NCBI GenBank assembly: GCA_005809105.1
Contig: SYLI01000020.1
Coordinates: 1 to 60,936 of the forward strand
Source of the DNA: Verrucomicrobiales bacterium
GTDB lineage: Bacteria > Verrucomicrobiota > Verrucomicrobiia > Limisphaerales > UBA1100
Direction of reading: 5' to 3'
DNA: 60,936 nucleotides
Both the position numbers and the translations under genes were made by a program. Below the pieces are notes generated by a model. That model was not told where the DNA came from. It worked only from the letters and a program-made list of their open reading frames with translations, and searched no databases. Below, piece after piece: positions 50,717 through 59,877 of this stretch (positions within the stretch are counted from its first letter, which is position 1; every line of letters starts with the position of its first letter).

Positions 50717-50980
50717 CTACCGGCCAGGCCAAGCACCGCAGGCACCCTTGCCGTGCGCCTTGGCAATGGGCCGGGTCGTGGGATCGCTCAAGGAAAGCAG
50801 AACGCGCTCGGCGCGGCCCGGCCCGCGGCGTCCGAGCGCCTTCAGCGCGGTGCGGAAGGCGGCATGACGGAAATCCGCGCCTCCCTCGGCGCGGTCGACA
50901 CGGTCGAGAAATGCGGCGATGTCGATGAGCTTGTGTCGCGCATCGATGAAATACTGGTCGAGAACCTGCTGGCGGGTCAT
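50717..50980 (-). CDS. 87-aa protein of unknown function next to EboB
   Basis: Starts ATG 50980 with MTRQQVLDQYFIDARHKLIDI; helical N-terminal region (FLDRVDRAEG) and a conserved-looking SDPTTRPIAKAHGKGACGA near the C-terminus. No family recognised. It lies 21 nt before the EboB-like gene on the same strand, so it is likely the first gene of the ebo-like block. Not the EboD cyclase, which is much longer. Confidence 0.65.
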   Translation of the reverse strand: MTRQQVLDQYFIDARHKLIDIAAFLDRVDRAEGGADFRHAAFRTALKALGRRGPGRAERVLLSLSDPTTRPIAKAHGKGACGAWPGR

Positions 50981-51101
50981 GATGGGGTCGCGTTCACATT
51001 CGGCGGCGCGCTGCTGGCAGGGATTATTGTGAATAACGCGCGCCTGCGCAAGCCAGCAGCGTCCTTGACGCTTTTTGAGCGCGTGTGATTAACTTTGCCC
51101 C

Positions 51102-51111
51102 AAGGAGGAGG
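51102..51111 (+). promoter_or_regulatory. Strong ribosome binding site for the FmdB-type gene
   Basis: AAGGAGGAGG at 51102-51111 is 8 nt before ATG 51120, an almost ideal Shine-Dalgarno match. Confidence 0.6.
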
Positions 51112-51119
51112 TTGCAAAA

Positions 51120-51455
51120 ATGCCGACGTACGAGTACGCCTGCGCCAAGTGCGGGAAGGATTTTGAATTGCGGCAGTCCATCAAGGCTGCGCCGCTCACC
51201 ACCTGCCCCAAGGAACAATGCCGGCAAGCCAAGTGGGGCAAGGGCCGCGTCAAGCGCCTGCTGGGAACCGGCGGCGGAATCATCTTTAAGGGCAGCGGTT
51301 TTTACGGCACCGACTACCGCAGCGCCAGCTACCAGGCGGGCGCGAAGAAGGACTCCGCCACCTCCTCCGCCGACACCGCCAAACCCTCAACTCCGGCAGT
51401 AAAGGAATCCAAGTCCGATTCCACCAAACCTGCGGCGGGTGCCAAGAAAGCATGA
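51120..51455 (+). CDS. FmdB-family zinc ribbon protein
   Basis: 111 residues. MPTYEYACAKCGKDFEL is the classic FmdB zinc-ribbon start with CxxC, followed by TTCPKEQC and RVKRLLGTGGGIIFKGSGFYGTDYR (in part). The C-terminal 40 residues are Ser/Ala/Lys/Pro-rich and disordered. Strong AAGGAGGAGG site 8 nt upstream. It overlaps the next gene by 4 nt. Divergent from the ebo-like block. Function in the family is not well defined. Confidence 0.88.
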   Translation: MPTYEYACAKCGKDFELRQSIKAAPLTTCPKEQCRQAKWGKGRVKRLLGTGGGIIFKGSGFYGTDYRSASYQAGAKKDSATSSADTAKPSTPAVKESKSDSTKPAAGAKKA

Positions 51456-52846
51456 TCCGATGGCTCCACCATTTCGCGAGGGCAGCCTTCGTGCGCGGCC
51501 TGCATCAAGGCGGATGGGGCGTTGCGCTTGCATTCACCCAATCGGGCATCCTTCACGGCGCGGTGGTGTTGCCGGCCGACCGGTCGCTTCTCAGCACCTC
51601 CAAACAATTCATCGTCAGCTCCTCCGTCGTCCGGCCGGCTCCGAACACATTTGAGCCCGTCCACTCCGCCACCAACACCATCACGCTCACACCCGGCCGC
51701 GTGGTGATTCTAGCCGAACGGATCAAGACCCTCTACCTGCGCCTCTTGGGCACCACCGACCAGTGGAGCGGCCAGATTCGGCTGCACCTTGCGCCCGCCG
51801 GTGCCGCGCCCGCCGTGCCTGAATTCCAGCGCACGCTCTACCAGGACGGCTGGCAGTACCAGGTCACCCTGCCCGAGCGGATGGCCGCAGTGGACGCCAT
51901 CCGCGTGATGGTCGACGTGCTGCTTGAGGAAACGGCGCAGCGCTACAGCCGCCGCGCCACGGAGATTCCACTGTGGCTGCGCGTCGGGATGGCCGAAATG
52001 ATCTGGGCCAGCGACGGCGCCTCGCTCACCTCGCCCGCCAATGTGCCCGTGGTGTTTGACACCCTGCACCCCGATCCCTTCGGCGAGGCGCGCGCCCTCC
52101 TGCAGATCCATACGCCCTACACCTTTGGCGATCTCAGCCTGCCCGCACGGCGGCAGCTTGCGGGCGAAGGCTGGCATGTCTTCCGCGCCTGCGCCCATGT
52201 GCTCACGGCGGAGCTTCTGTTGCGTCCCGACGGGCCCGCGCAGATGCGCGAATTTCTTCGCCAGCTGCCGCGCTACCGCAACAGCGAGCTCGCCTTCCTC
52301 ACCGCCTTCCGGTTTGAAAACATGCTGGCGGTTGAAAAGTGGTGGACGGTGGTTCAGGCGCAGTTTCGCAGCCGCGACCGATTCCGCCGCTGGTCTACCC
52401 CTCTGAGCATCAAGCGGCTCGAGGAGGTGCTGATGCTGGAAACCCCCAAGGCGGCCCGGCCGCAGCGCCTGCAGCAGGTGGTGGGTGAGTTAAAGCTGGG
52501 CGACCAAAAATCGCGGCTGGTGCAGGTGCTCTTCCAGCTTCGCGCCCTCCAGGTCAACGCGCCGCCGACACTGGTCAAGTTGATCAACGACTACCACGAC
52601 GCGATCTTAAACTACCATCAACAGCGGGGGCTGGACAGCCTGAGTCCGGCCGCCGCATTGGAGACCTCCCGAGAGGACATCATCCTCACCAACCTGCGCT
52701 CCCAGCTTGATCGGCTGGACACTATCCTAGTGGACATCAGCCTAGTGGGTGAAACCGGCCCGGCTTTGGGAAAGACCGCGGCAGCCGATCCCCCGCCAGT
52801 CCGCCCACCCTTTGGCCTTCCTGCCAAGCTGCCCCAGCTGCCCTGA
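51452..52846 (+). CDS. Unknown protein, degenerate peptidase-MA-like
   Basis: 464 residues. It has a fairly hydrophobic N-terminus (possibly a signal) and a central segment LLEETAQRYSRRATEIPLWLRVGMAEMIW that resembles the region where gluzincin peptidases have HEL(T)H and then P-WLxEG-A; here the His residues are replaced, so it would be inactive. I split it as LLEETAQRY and IPLWLRVGMAEMIW. The C-terminus is helical, with a Pro-rich tail. ATG 51452 overlaps fmdB. Best treated as unknown. Confidence 0.7.
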   Translation: MIRWLHHFARAAFVRGLHQGGWGVALAFTQSGILHGAVVLPADRSLLSTSKQFIVSSSVVRPAPNTFEPVHSATNTITLTPGRVVILAERIKTLYLRLLGTTDQWSGQIRLHLAPAGAAPAVPEFQRTLYQDGWQYQVTLPERMAAVDAIRVMVDVLLEETAQRYSRRATEIPLWLRVGMAEMIWASDGASLTSPANVPVVFDTLHPDPFGEARALLQIHTPYTFGDLSLPARRQLAGEGWHVFRACAHVLTAELLLRPDGPAQMREFLRQLPRYRNSELAFLTAFRFENMLAVEKWWTVVQAQFRSRDRFRRWSTPLSIKRLEEVLMLETPKAARPQRLQQVVGELKLGDQKSRLVQVLFQLRALQVNAPPTLVKLINDYHDAILNYHQQRGLDSLSPAAALETSREDIILTNLRSQLDRLDTILVDISLVGETGPALGKTAAADPPPVRPPFGLPAKLPQLP

Positions 52847-52903
52847 TCGCCCTTGAGTTGGGGCTCCTTGACACCCGCTTCGCTCCACCTATCATCGCTA
52901 CCC

Positions 52904-54160
52904 ATGTCCGCCGCATCCGGGCACGCCGAGGCATCCGCTGGCAACTCCACTTCGCACGAATACAAGGCGTTCCTTGCCACGCCGCGCGGCGCGTGGGCGC
53001 AGGTGTCTGACGCGGACTGGAACGACTGGCGCTGGCAGCTTAAACACCGCGTCACCACGCTGGCCCAGTTGGAGAAACTGCTGCCCACGCTCACACCCGA
53101 GGAACGCGCCGGGGTTCAATTGGCAGGCTCCAAGCTGGCGATGGCCATCACGCCGCATTTCTTTGGCCTCATCCATCCCGACGATCCGCGCTGCCCCATC
53201 CGCCGACAGGTCGTCCCCCGCATCGAGGAATCCACCGTCCGATCATGGGAACTCTCCGACCCCTGCGGCGAGGACTCGCACTCGCCCGTGCCTGGCATTG
53301 TTCACCGCTACCCGGACCGGGTGCTCTTTCTGGTCACCGACCGCTGCGCGGCCTACTGCCGCTACTGTACGCGCTCCAGGCTGGTGAGTAATGCGGCCGG
53401 TTACGATTTCCAACCGGACTTTGACCAGCAGATTGACTACATCGCCCGCACGCCCGCCGTGCGCGATGTGTTGCTCTCCGGCGGTGATCCCCTGCTCCTG
53501 TCGGACGACAAGCTAGAAAGCCTGCTCTCGCGGTTGCGCGCTATTCCCCATCTGGAGTTCCTGCGTATCGGCACGCGCATTCCCATTTTCCTGCCGCAAC
53601 GCATCACGGAGAGCCTCTGCGCAATGCTGCGCAAGTTTCATCCACTCTTCATCAGCATTCACGCCAATCACCCGCGCGAGCTGACTCTTGAAGTGCGCGA
53701 TGCGCTGATCGGGCTGGCGGACGCGGGCATTCCTCTGGGGAACCAGTCGGTGCTGCTGCGCCATGTCAACGACGATGCGGCCGTGATGCGCGCGCTGGTT
53801 CAGAAGCTGCTCCTGTGCCGCGTCCGTCCCTACTATCTTTATCAGTGCGATCCCATCACCGGCTCGGCCCACCTGCGCGCCAGTGTGCGGCGCGGGCTGG
53901 AATTGATGGAGGGCCTGCGCGGACACACCACCGGTTACGCCGTGCCGCAGTATGTGATCGACGCGCCAGGAGGCGGCGGCAAGGTGCCGGTGAATCCTGA
54001 GTATGTGCTCAGCCGCAACGCCGACCGTGTGGTGATTCGCAATTTTGAAGGCAGGGTCTTTGAGTACATCGAAGGCGCCGGCCAGCCCATTCCCATCAAA
54101 CCCAGTGAAGCCTTTGAGGCGCCGAAAACGCCCGAACCCTCGCGCGTGCGCCGGATGTGA
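52904..54160 (+). CDS. kamA: Lysine 2,3-aminomutase
   Basis: 418 residues. CAAYCRYCTR is the radical-SAM cluster, GNQSVLLRHVND, RPYYLYQCDPITGSAH and VIDAPGGGGKVPVNP contain the aspartates that bind the substrate amino group and the PLP lysine (GGGGK). All three sets are retained, so L-lysine conversion to beta-lysine is likely rather than EpmB-type EF-P modification. Start ATG 52904. It is followed by a serine hydrolase; no acetyltransferase (AblB) is adjacent. Confidence 0.92.
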   Translation: MSAASGHAEASAGNSTSHEYKAFLATPRGAWAQVSDADWNDWRWQLKHRVTTLAQLEKLLPTLTPEERAGVQLAGSKLAMAITPHFFGLIHPDDPRCPIRRQVVPRIEESTVRSWELSDPCGEDSHSPVPGIVHRYPDRVLFLVTDRCAAYCRYCTRSRLVSNAAGYDFQPDFDQQIDYIARTPAVRDVLLSGGDPLLLSDDKLESLLSRLRAIPHLEFLRIGTRIPIFLPQRITESLCAMLRKFHPLFISIHANHPRELTLEVRDALIGLADAGIPLGNQSVLLRHVNDDAAVMRALVQKLLLCRVRPYYLYQCDPITGSAHLRASVRRGLELMEGLRGHTTGYAVPQYVIDAPGGGGKVPVNPEYVLSRNADRVVIRNFEGRVFEYIEGAGQPIPIKPSEAFEAPKTPEPSRVRRM

Positions 54161-54182
54161 AACGCCTCCCCCACCCTGCCCT

Positions 54183-55367
54183 ATGAAGCTCAACACCCCA
54201 CACTCCCCTCGTCGGCTCGCTTGGGCGATGTTGACCGCGCTGACGGCACTTTTGATCTGCGCGGCAGGTGAGAAGCCAATTCATGCAGCCCCCGCGCCCT
54301 CCATCCCGGCACAACTCCAGCCCTTCGTGGACCGGGGGGAACTTGCCGGTGCGGTGGCTGTGGTGGCCGGCAAGGATCAGGTGCTGGCGGTGCATGCCGT
54401 GGGCTTTGCCGATGTCACTGCAAAGCGCCCCATGAAGACCGACGCGGTTTTCTGGATCGCCTCGCAGTCCAAGCCCATCACGGGCGTGGCCCTCATGATA
54501 CTCGTGGACGAGGGCAAGTTGAGCCTCGATGATCCGGTGGCCAAGTATCTGCCCGAATTCAAGGAAGTGATGGTAGCCAACGGCAACGAGGCGCCGCTCC
54601 GCCCCACGCATGCCATCACCGTGCGTGAAGTGATGTGCCACACGAGCGGCATGCCCTTCAAGTCGGCTGCCGAAACGCCCACGCTCGACGCATTGCCGCT
54701 GCGTGAGGCGGTGCTCAGCTACGCCAAGACTCCGCTTTTGCAGCAGCCGGGCACCAAGTACGTCTACTCCAACGCCGGCATCAACACCGGCGCGCGCATT
54801 GTTGAGGTGATCAGCAAGCAGAGCTTTGAAGCGTTCATGGATGAACGCCTCTTCCAGCCGCTGGGGATGAAGGACACCACGTTCTGGCCCAACGCAGCGC
54901 AGATGGCGCGCCTCGCCACGCCGCACCGGCCCAACGCCGCGAAGACCGCGCTCGAAACCACGCGCATCTCGCAGATGCAATATCCGCTGGAGAATCGCAA
55001 GGGCCGGTATCCGATGCCTGCGGGTGGGCTCTTTTCCACCGGGGCGGACGTCGCCCGTCTTTGCCGCATGGTGCTTAATGGGGGCGAGCTTGACGGCAAG
55101 CGCTACCTCTCTGCCGCCGCCGTGAAGCAGATGACCAGCCGGCAGACCCCCGCCGCGCTCAAGGAGAGCTACGGCGTCGGTTGGGCCGTGACGGGTGCGA
55201 GCCATGGCCACGGCGGCGCGCTTGCCACGAACATGTCAATCGACCCGCAGCGCGGCATTATCACCATCTGGCTCGTGCAGCACGCGGGATTTGTGGGCGA
55301 TGGCGCAAAGGCGCAGGGTGTGTTTCGGCAGGCGGCCGAGGCGCAGTTTGGCGCCAAATCGCGCTGA
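54183..55367 (+). CDS. Secreted serine hydrolase, class C beta-lactamase family
   Basis: 394 residues. A signal peptide (ending ICAAGEKPIHA) is followed by IASQSKPITGVA (the SxxK nucleophile motif S-Q-S-K), YVYSNAGINT (YSN) and SHGHGGALA (HGG in the KTG position). The family contains beta-lactamases, esterases and D-amino-acid peptidases; no evidence for real beta-lactamase activity. ATG 54183; 16-nt gap to nth. The frame open to 54045 overlaps kamA. Confidence 0.86.
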   Translation: MKLNTPHSPRRLAWAMLTALTALLICAAGEKPIHAAPAPSIPAQLQPFVDRGELAGAVAVVAGKDQVLAVHAVGFADVTAKRPMKTDAVFWIASQSKPITGVALMILVDEGKLSLDDPVAKYLPEFKEVMVANGNEAPLRPTHAITVREVMCHTSGMPFKSAAETPTLDALPLREAVLSYAKTPLLQQPGTKYVYSNAGINTGARIVEVISKQSFEAFMDERLFQPLGMKDTTFWPNAAQMARLATPHRPNAAKTALETTRISQMQYPLENRKGRYPMPAGGLFSTGADVARLCRMVLNGGELDGKRYLSAAAVKQMTSRQTPAALKESYGVGWAVTGASHGHGGALATNMSIDPQRGIITIWLVQHAGFVGDGAKAQGVFRQAAEAQFGAKSR

Positions 55368-55383
55368 CGCCCCCTCGCGCCAG

Positions 55384-56031
55384 ATGCCCCGCGAATCCAT
55401 CGCTGCCAAGTCGTCGCGACTGGGACGCATCCTGATCACACTGCGGGGCGCCTATCCTGATGCTCACTGTGAGCTGGGCCATGCCGATCCGCTGCAACTG
55501 CTCGTCGCTACCATCCTCTCCGCGCAGTGCACCGACAAGCAGGTGAATACCGTCACCCCCGGCCTGTTTAACAAATACCGCTCGGCGGCCGACTACGCGG
55601 CTGCACCTCCAGCAGAATTCGAGCAGGACATTCGCCGCATCGGTCTCTTCCGCACCAAGGCAAAGAACATCCAGGCCGCCTGCCGGATGATGGCGCAACA
55701 CCACGGCGGTGAAGTGCCGCGAAGCATGGGCGCGCTGCTTGAGCTGCCCGGTGTGGGCCGCAAGACGGCCAATGTGGTGCTGGGGAATGCCTTTGGAATC
55801 AACGAGGGCATCGTGGTGGACACCCACGTGGCGCGGCTCTCGGCAAGATTAAGGCTGGCCAGCTCTTCGAGTCCGGAACTCATCGAGAAGGCACTCATGA
55901 AAATCGTGCCTCGCGATCTTTGGGCTCAGTTGAGCCACTGGCTCATCTGGCATGGCCGCCGACGCTGTGGCGCCCGCCGCCCCGACTGTGCAGGCTGCGA
56001 GCTGCGCGTCCTCTGCCCCTCCGCCGCGTGA
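55384..56031 (+). CDS. nth: Endonuclease III
   Basis: 215 residues. LSAQCTDKQVN contains the catalytic Lys, LPGVGRKTANVVLG is the helix-hairpin-helix, VVDTHVARLS has the catalytic Asp, and the C-terminal C-x6-C-x2-C-x5-C cluster motif (CGARRPDCAGCELRVLC) is complete. It removes oxidised pyrimidines. ATG 55384 gives normal length; the frame to 55195 overlaps the serine hydrolase. Overlaps the lipoate-ligase-like gene by 4 nt (GTGA). Confidence 0.94.
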   Translation: MPRESIAAKSSRLGRILITLRGAYPDAHCELGHADPLQLLVATILSAQCTDKQVNTVTPGLFNKYRSAADYAAAPPAEFEQDIRRIGLFRTKAKNIQAACRMMAQHHGGEVPRSMGALLELPGVGRKTANVVLGNAFGINEGIVVDTHVARLSARLRLASSSSPELIEKALMKIVPRDLWAQLSHWLIWHGRRRCGARRPDCAGCELRVLCPSAA

Positions 56032-56690
56032 ACACGTGGTTGCTGCTTTCTTCCGGGCCTGCCGACGGCGCGTTTAACATGGCGCTCGACGAAGCGCTTC
56101 TTGAGACCGCTGCAATCCGGGCCTGCGCTGTCCTACGCGCCTATGAATGGACTCATGCCTGCGCCACCTTTGGCTACGGTCAGCGGCACGCGGATGCGGC
56201 AGCCGCCACGCCCCTGCGCCCGCTCATCCGCCGCATTTCCGGCGGAGGCGTGGTGCCGCATGGAGCCGACTGGACCTATAGCCTCACCTTCCCGCCGGAT
56301 CATCCCTGGGCCGCAATGACGGCCGCAGAGAGCTACCAACAATTGCACACATGGCTTCGCGATGCGCTGGCCGCGATGGGCCTGCCAACGACTCTGGCCG
56401 ACGACTGCCGCCGTCCGCGTCAGGGCGAGTGTTTCGCGGGGCATGAACGGCATGATCTGCTCTGGCGCGGCCAGAAGATTGCGGGCGCCGCGCAGCGACG
56501 TAATCGCATGGGGCTTCTCATCCAGGGCTCCCTTCAGCCACAGCTCTCCTGGTGCCGCCCCGATTGGATTGGCGCGATGCAGTCGGTCTCAAGCGGGAAC
56601 TGGCGCGTGATGGAGAATCCACCCCTGGCGCGCGCGAGAGAGCTGGCTCAAATTAAGTATGCCACGGCCGCACATCAGCAACGCCTCTAG
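56028..56690 (+). CDS. Lipoate/biotin-protein ligase A family protein
   Basis: 220 residues. RRISGGGVVPHG is the LplA/LipM nucleotide-binding loop and GQKIAGAAQRRNRMG contains the catalytic Lys, with QGSLQPQLSW after it. It is shorter than full LplA, as in LipL/LipM-type octanoyltransferases, so it could be octanoyl transferase or ligase. GTG 56028 is used, overlapping the nth stop. Ends 20 nt from the convergent mnmA. Confidence 0.85.
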   Translation: MNTWLLLSSGPADGAFNMALDEALLETAAIRACAVLRAYEWTHACATFGYGQRHADAAAATPLRPLIRRISGGGVVPHGADWTYSLTFPPDHPWAAMTAAESYQQLHTWLRDALAAMGLPTTLADDCRRPRQGECFAGHERHDLLWRGQKIAGAAQRRNRMGLLIQGSLQPQLSWCRPDWIGAMQSVSSGNWRVMENPPLARARELAQIKYATAAHQQRL

Positions 56691-56709
56691 CGACGCCTTT
56701 AGGGGTGCG

Positions 56710-57795
56710 CTAGCGTCCTATCCAGCCGCCTCCCAGCACGAGGTCGTCCTGATAAAACACGCAGGCCTGTCCCGGGGCGATGGCGCGCTGAGGCTCCAGC
56801 AGGCGCACCTGCGCTCTGCCGCCGGCACCCGGCGTGATTTGCGCCCGTGCGCCAGCGTGGTTGTAGCGGATCTTCACCGTGGCCTCGACCGTCTCCGGCG
56901 GCTGCTCAAAGGCGATCCAGTTGCAGCGTTCCACGGCGAACTCTTCGCGCTCCAGCTCTGATTCTGTGCCCACGATGACACGGTTGCCGGGCGCGTCCAG
57001 CTCCAGCACATACCACGGGCCCGGCGCGGCGATTCGCAGCCCCTTGCGCTGACCGACGGTGTAAAACTCCACGCCATCGTGCTCGCCCAGTTTGCGGCCG
57101 TGTGCGTCCACAATGTCGCCCCGGTGACGGGCGGCCAGCCCTGCCTTCTCTAAAAAGCCGCCGTAGTCGTTGTCGGGCACGAAACAGATCTCCATGCTCT
57201 CCTCCTTGTCGGCGGTCTTTAAGTTGCAATCACGGGCCACCTGGCGCGTGTCCGACTTGGTACGGTCACCCAGCGGGAACAGAGCCCGGGCCAGCTGATC
57301 CTGGCGCAGGGAGAAGAGAAAGTAGCTCTGATCCTTGCGTGCATCGCGTCCGCGATGCAGCAGCGTGCGCCCGGTGGCGGCGCAGCGCGAGGTGCGCGCA
57401 AAGTGGCCCGTGGCCACGTAACGCGCGCCCAATTGATCGGCACGCGTGACCAGCCGGCCAAACTTGAGCTTCTCATTGCACATCACGCAGGGGTTGGGCG
57501 TGCGGCCGGCGCGGTACTCGTCGGCAAAGTATTGGATCACGTGCCGCTGAAATTCGGCCGCCTCGTCCACGAGGTAGTAGGGAATGCCCAAACTGTGCGC
57601 CACGGCCCGCGCGTCCATCACCGCCTGCGGCCCGCAGCACTTGTCCTCCGCCCGTGAGACGCAGTCCTGCGGCCAGAGCTTGAGTGTGACGCCAATGACT
57701 TCGTAGCCCTGCTCCAAAAGCAGCGCCCCGGCGGCGGAGGAGTCCACCCCGCCGCTCATGCCCAGCATCACCCGCGTCTTGTCGCCGCCGGTCAT
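56710..57795 (-). CDS. mnmA: tRNA-specific 2-thiouridylase
   Basis: 361 residues. MLGMSGGVDSSAAG is the PP-loop, NPCVMCNEKLKF contains the first catalytic Cys, GHFARTSR and DARKDQSYFLFSL are the family blocks, and MEICFVP holds the second Cys. It makes s2U34 in tRNA. Start ATG 57795 overlaps the ACT gene by 4 nt. Confidence 0.95.
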   Translation of the reverse strand: MTGGDKTRVMLGMSGGVDSSAAGALLLEQGYEVIGVTLKLWPQDCVSRAEDKCCGPQAVMDARAVAHSLGIPYYLVDEAAEFQRHVIQYFADEYRAGRTPNPCVMCNEKLKFGRLVTRADQLGARYVATGHFARTSRCAATGRTLLHRGRDARKDQSYFLFSLRQDQLARALFPLGDRTKSDTRQVARDCNLKTADKEESMEICFVPDNDYGGFLEKAGLAARHRGDIVDAHGRKLGEHDGVEFYTVGQRKGLRIAAPGPWYVLELDAPGNRVIVGTESELEREEFAVERCNWIAFEQPPETVEATVKIRYNHAGARAQITPGAGGRAQVRLLEPQRAIAPGQACVFYQDDLVLGGGWIGR

Positions 57796-58196
57796 GCGCC
57801 CGTGCCGCAGTTAAGAGCCTTGAGGGCCTTGCGTGCGTTGTCCACTCGCAGTACGAGCAGGCCCTTGCGCGAGCCCGGAGGGGTGGCGCAGTAGAGGTAC
57901 TCGATGTTCACCTTCGCCTTCGCAAGCCTGCCGGTGATGGACGCCAGGCTGCCGGCCTTGTTATCCCCCTCCACCAGCAGCACTTCATCGTCCACGACCA
58001 GCGCGCCGTATTCCTCAAAAATCTCAACCGCCCGCTGCGGGTCGCTGACGACCATGCGCACGACGCTGTGGTCAATGGTGTCGCTGGTGGCGATGGCGAG
58101 GATGTTGATGCGGGCCTGGGCCAGCGCCTGGCAGACTCGCGTGAGTGTGCCGGGGCGGTTGTCGAGAAAGATGGCGAGTTGCTTGGCGATTTCCAT
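57792..58196 (-). CDS. ACT-domain regulatory protein
   Basis: 134 residues with two tandem ACT-like segments: LAIFLDNRPGTLTRVCQALAQ at the start and GSLASITGRLAKAKVNIEYLY later. ACT pairs bind amino acids; stand-alone members are often regulators. Start ATG 58196. Overlap with mnmA by 4 nt; 72-nt gap from gltD. The ligand is unknown. Confidence 0.85.
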   Translation of the reverse strand: MEIAKQLAIFLDNRPGTLTRVCQALAQARINILAIATSDTIDHSVVRMVVSDPQRAVEIFEEYGALVVDDEVLLVEGDNKAGSLASITGRLAKAKVNIEYLYCATPPGSRKGLLVLRVDNARKALKALNCGTGA

Positions 58197-58268
58197 GGCG
58201 GCCTCCGGTTGGGTTAGCGCAAACCTAGCATGGCGATGGCGCGCGCGCCAGCCCGCACACCTTTTGTC

Positions 58269-59852
58269 TTAGGCCCCCGCCAAAGCGCTGCCCTGCGTGA
58301 TGCCCGGAGCCGGAAGCAGGCTTTTGCCCATGAGAAACTGGTCGATGGACCGGGCGGCACCCCGGCCTTCGTTAATGGCCCAGACCACAAGAGACTGCCC
58401 GCGGCGGCAATCGCCCGCGGCAAACACGCCCTCCACGCTGGTGGCGAACCGGCCATGCGCCGCCTTGAAAGTGATCCAGTTTCCGCGCGGGTTTTCCGTC
58501 TGCACGCCGAGCATCCCGCCCACCTCAAGTTCGGGGCCCACGAAACCCGTCGCCAACAGAACAAGGCTGGCCGGCCACTCCTTCTCTGTGCCGGCGATTT
58601 CCGTCCACGGCGCGCCGCCCTTGATGGGCCGGGACCAGTCGATCTCGACGGTCTTCACCGCCTTCACGCAGCCGGTGTTGTCACCCACGAATTCCTTGGC
58701 GAGAATCTGGTACACACGCGGGTCGCTGCCAAACTTTGCCTTGGCTTCCGAGTGCGAGTAATCGAGACGGTAAACGCGCGGCCATTGGGGCCAGGGATTG
58801 TTGGGGGCGCGCGCGTCAGGGGGGCGGTCGAGCAGCTCGAAATTGACCAGACTGCGGCAGCCATGCCGCAGCGCCGTGCCGATGCAGTCGGCGCCGGTGT
58901 CGCCGCCGCCAATCACAATCACGTCGCGGTCGCGTGCGGACGTATAGGCGCCGTCAGCGAAATCCGAATCGAGCTGGCTCTTGGCACTGCGCGTCAGAAA
59001 GTCCATCGCGAAGTCAATGCCGCTCAGCGAGCGGCCCGGATTTTTCGCCGTGGGATCAAAGGGCTTGGTTGCGCCCGTGGCCAACAGCAGCGCGTCGTAG
59101 TCCTCGATTAGTTTGGCGGGGTCGATATACTGCACGGGGCAGCCGCGCTCCTCCATGATCTGCGTCATGTGCCCGCGGGCGAATGACTCCTTCTTGCCGA
59201 CGTGCGCGCAGGTCACGAAGGTGACACCCGCTGCACGCAGGAGGTTGACGCGGCGGTCCACCACCGACTTGTCGAGCTTCATGTTCGGGATGCCGTACAT
59301 CAAGAGGCCGCCAATCCGGTCGGCGCGTTCGTACACCGTCACCTCGTGGCCCGCCTTATTGAGCTGATCGGCGGCCGACAATCCAGCAGGTCCCGAACCC
59401 ACGATGGCCACGCGATGGCCAGTGCGTTGCGCGGGGGTTTGTGGCGAAACCCAGCCTTCGGCAAACGCGCGGTCAATGATGCTGTTCTCAATGTTCTTGA
59501 TGGTGACTGGCGGATTGGTGATGCCCAGCACGCAGGCGCCCTCGCACGGCGCCGGGCACACCCGGCCCGTGAATTCGGGAAAGTTGTTTGTCTTGTGCAG
59601 CCGGTCCACCGCCTCGCGCCAGCGGTTCTGAAAGACGAGGTGGTTCCATTCCGGGATGAGGTTGTCGATGGGGCAGCCGCTGGCCGACTGGCAGAAAGGC
59701 ACGCCGCAGTCCATGCAGCGCGCGCCCTGAGTCTCCAGTTGGCCGGCCTCGGGCTGCGCGCCGATTTCACCGTAGTCCTTGAGGCGCGCCAAGGCGTCGC
59801 GGTAAGGCACCGCCTTGCGCTCAAATTCTATGAATCCGGTTGGCTTGCCCAT
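58269..59852 (-). CDS. gltD: Glutamate synthase small subunit
   Basis: 527 residues. Four-Cys cluster motifs ([27 protein letters not shown]) at the N-terminus, then [14 protein letters not shown] (FAD), [13 protein letters not shown] (NADPH) and [16 protein letters not shown] (C-terminal FAD/NAD). It passes electrons to GltB. ATG 59852 was chosen; it lies 25 nt after gltB. Confidence 0.95.
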   Translation of the reverse strand: MGKPTGFIEFERKAVPYRDALARLKDYGEIGAQPEAGQLETQGARCMDCGVPFCQSASGCPIDNLIPEWNHLVFQNRWREAVDRLHKTNNFPEFTGRVCPAPCEGACVLGITNPPVTIKNIENSIIDRAFAEGWVSPQTPAQRTGHRVAIVGSGPAGLSAADQLNKAGHEVTVYERADRIGGLLMYGIPNMKLDKSVVDRRVNLLRAAGVTFVTCAHVGKKESFARGHMTQIMEERGCPVQYIDPAKLIEDYDALLLATGATKPFDPTAKNPGRSLSGIDFAMDFLTRSAKSQLDSDFADGAYTSARDRDVIVIGGGDTGADCIGTALRHGCRSLVNFELLDRPPDARAPNNPWPQWPRVYRLDYSHSEAKAKFGSDPRVYQILAKEFVGDNTGCVKAVKTVEIDWSRPIKGGAPWTEIAGTEKEWPASLVLLATGFVGPELEVGGMLGVQTENPRGNWITFKAAHGRFATSVEGVFAAGDCRRGQSLVVWAINEGRGAARSIDQFLMGKSLLPAPGITQGSALAGA

Positions 59853-59877
59853 CGTGATATTTCCGGCTGCCAGCGCG

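Noticed and set aside
56691-56709. A hairpin terminator between the lipoate-ligase-like gene and mnmA
   Set aside because: The possible stem has a bulge and no U-tract; too weak to call.
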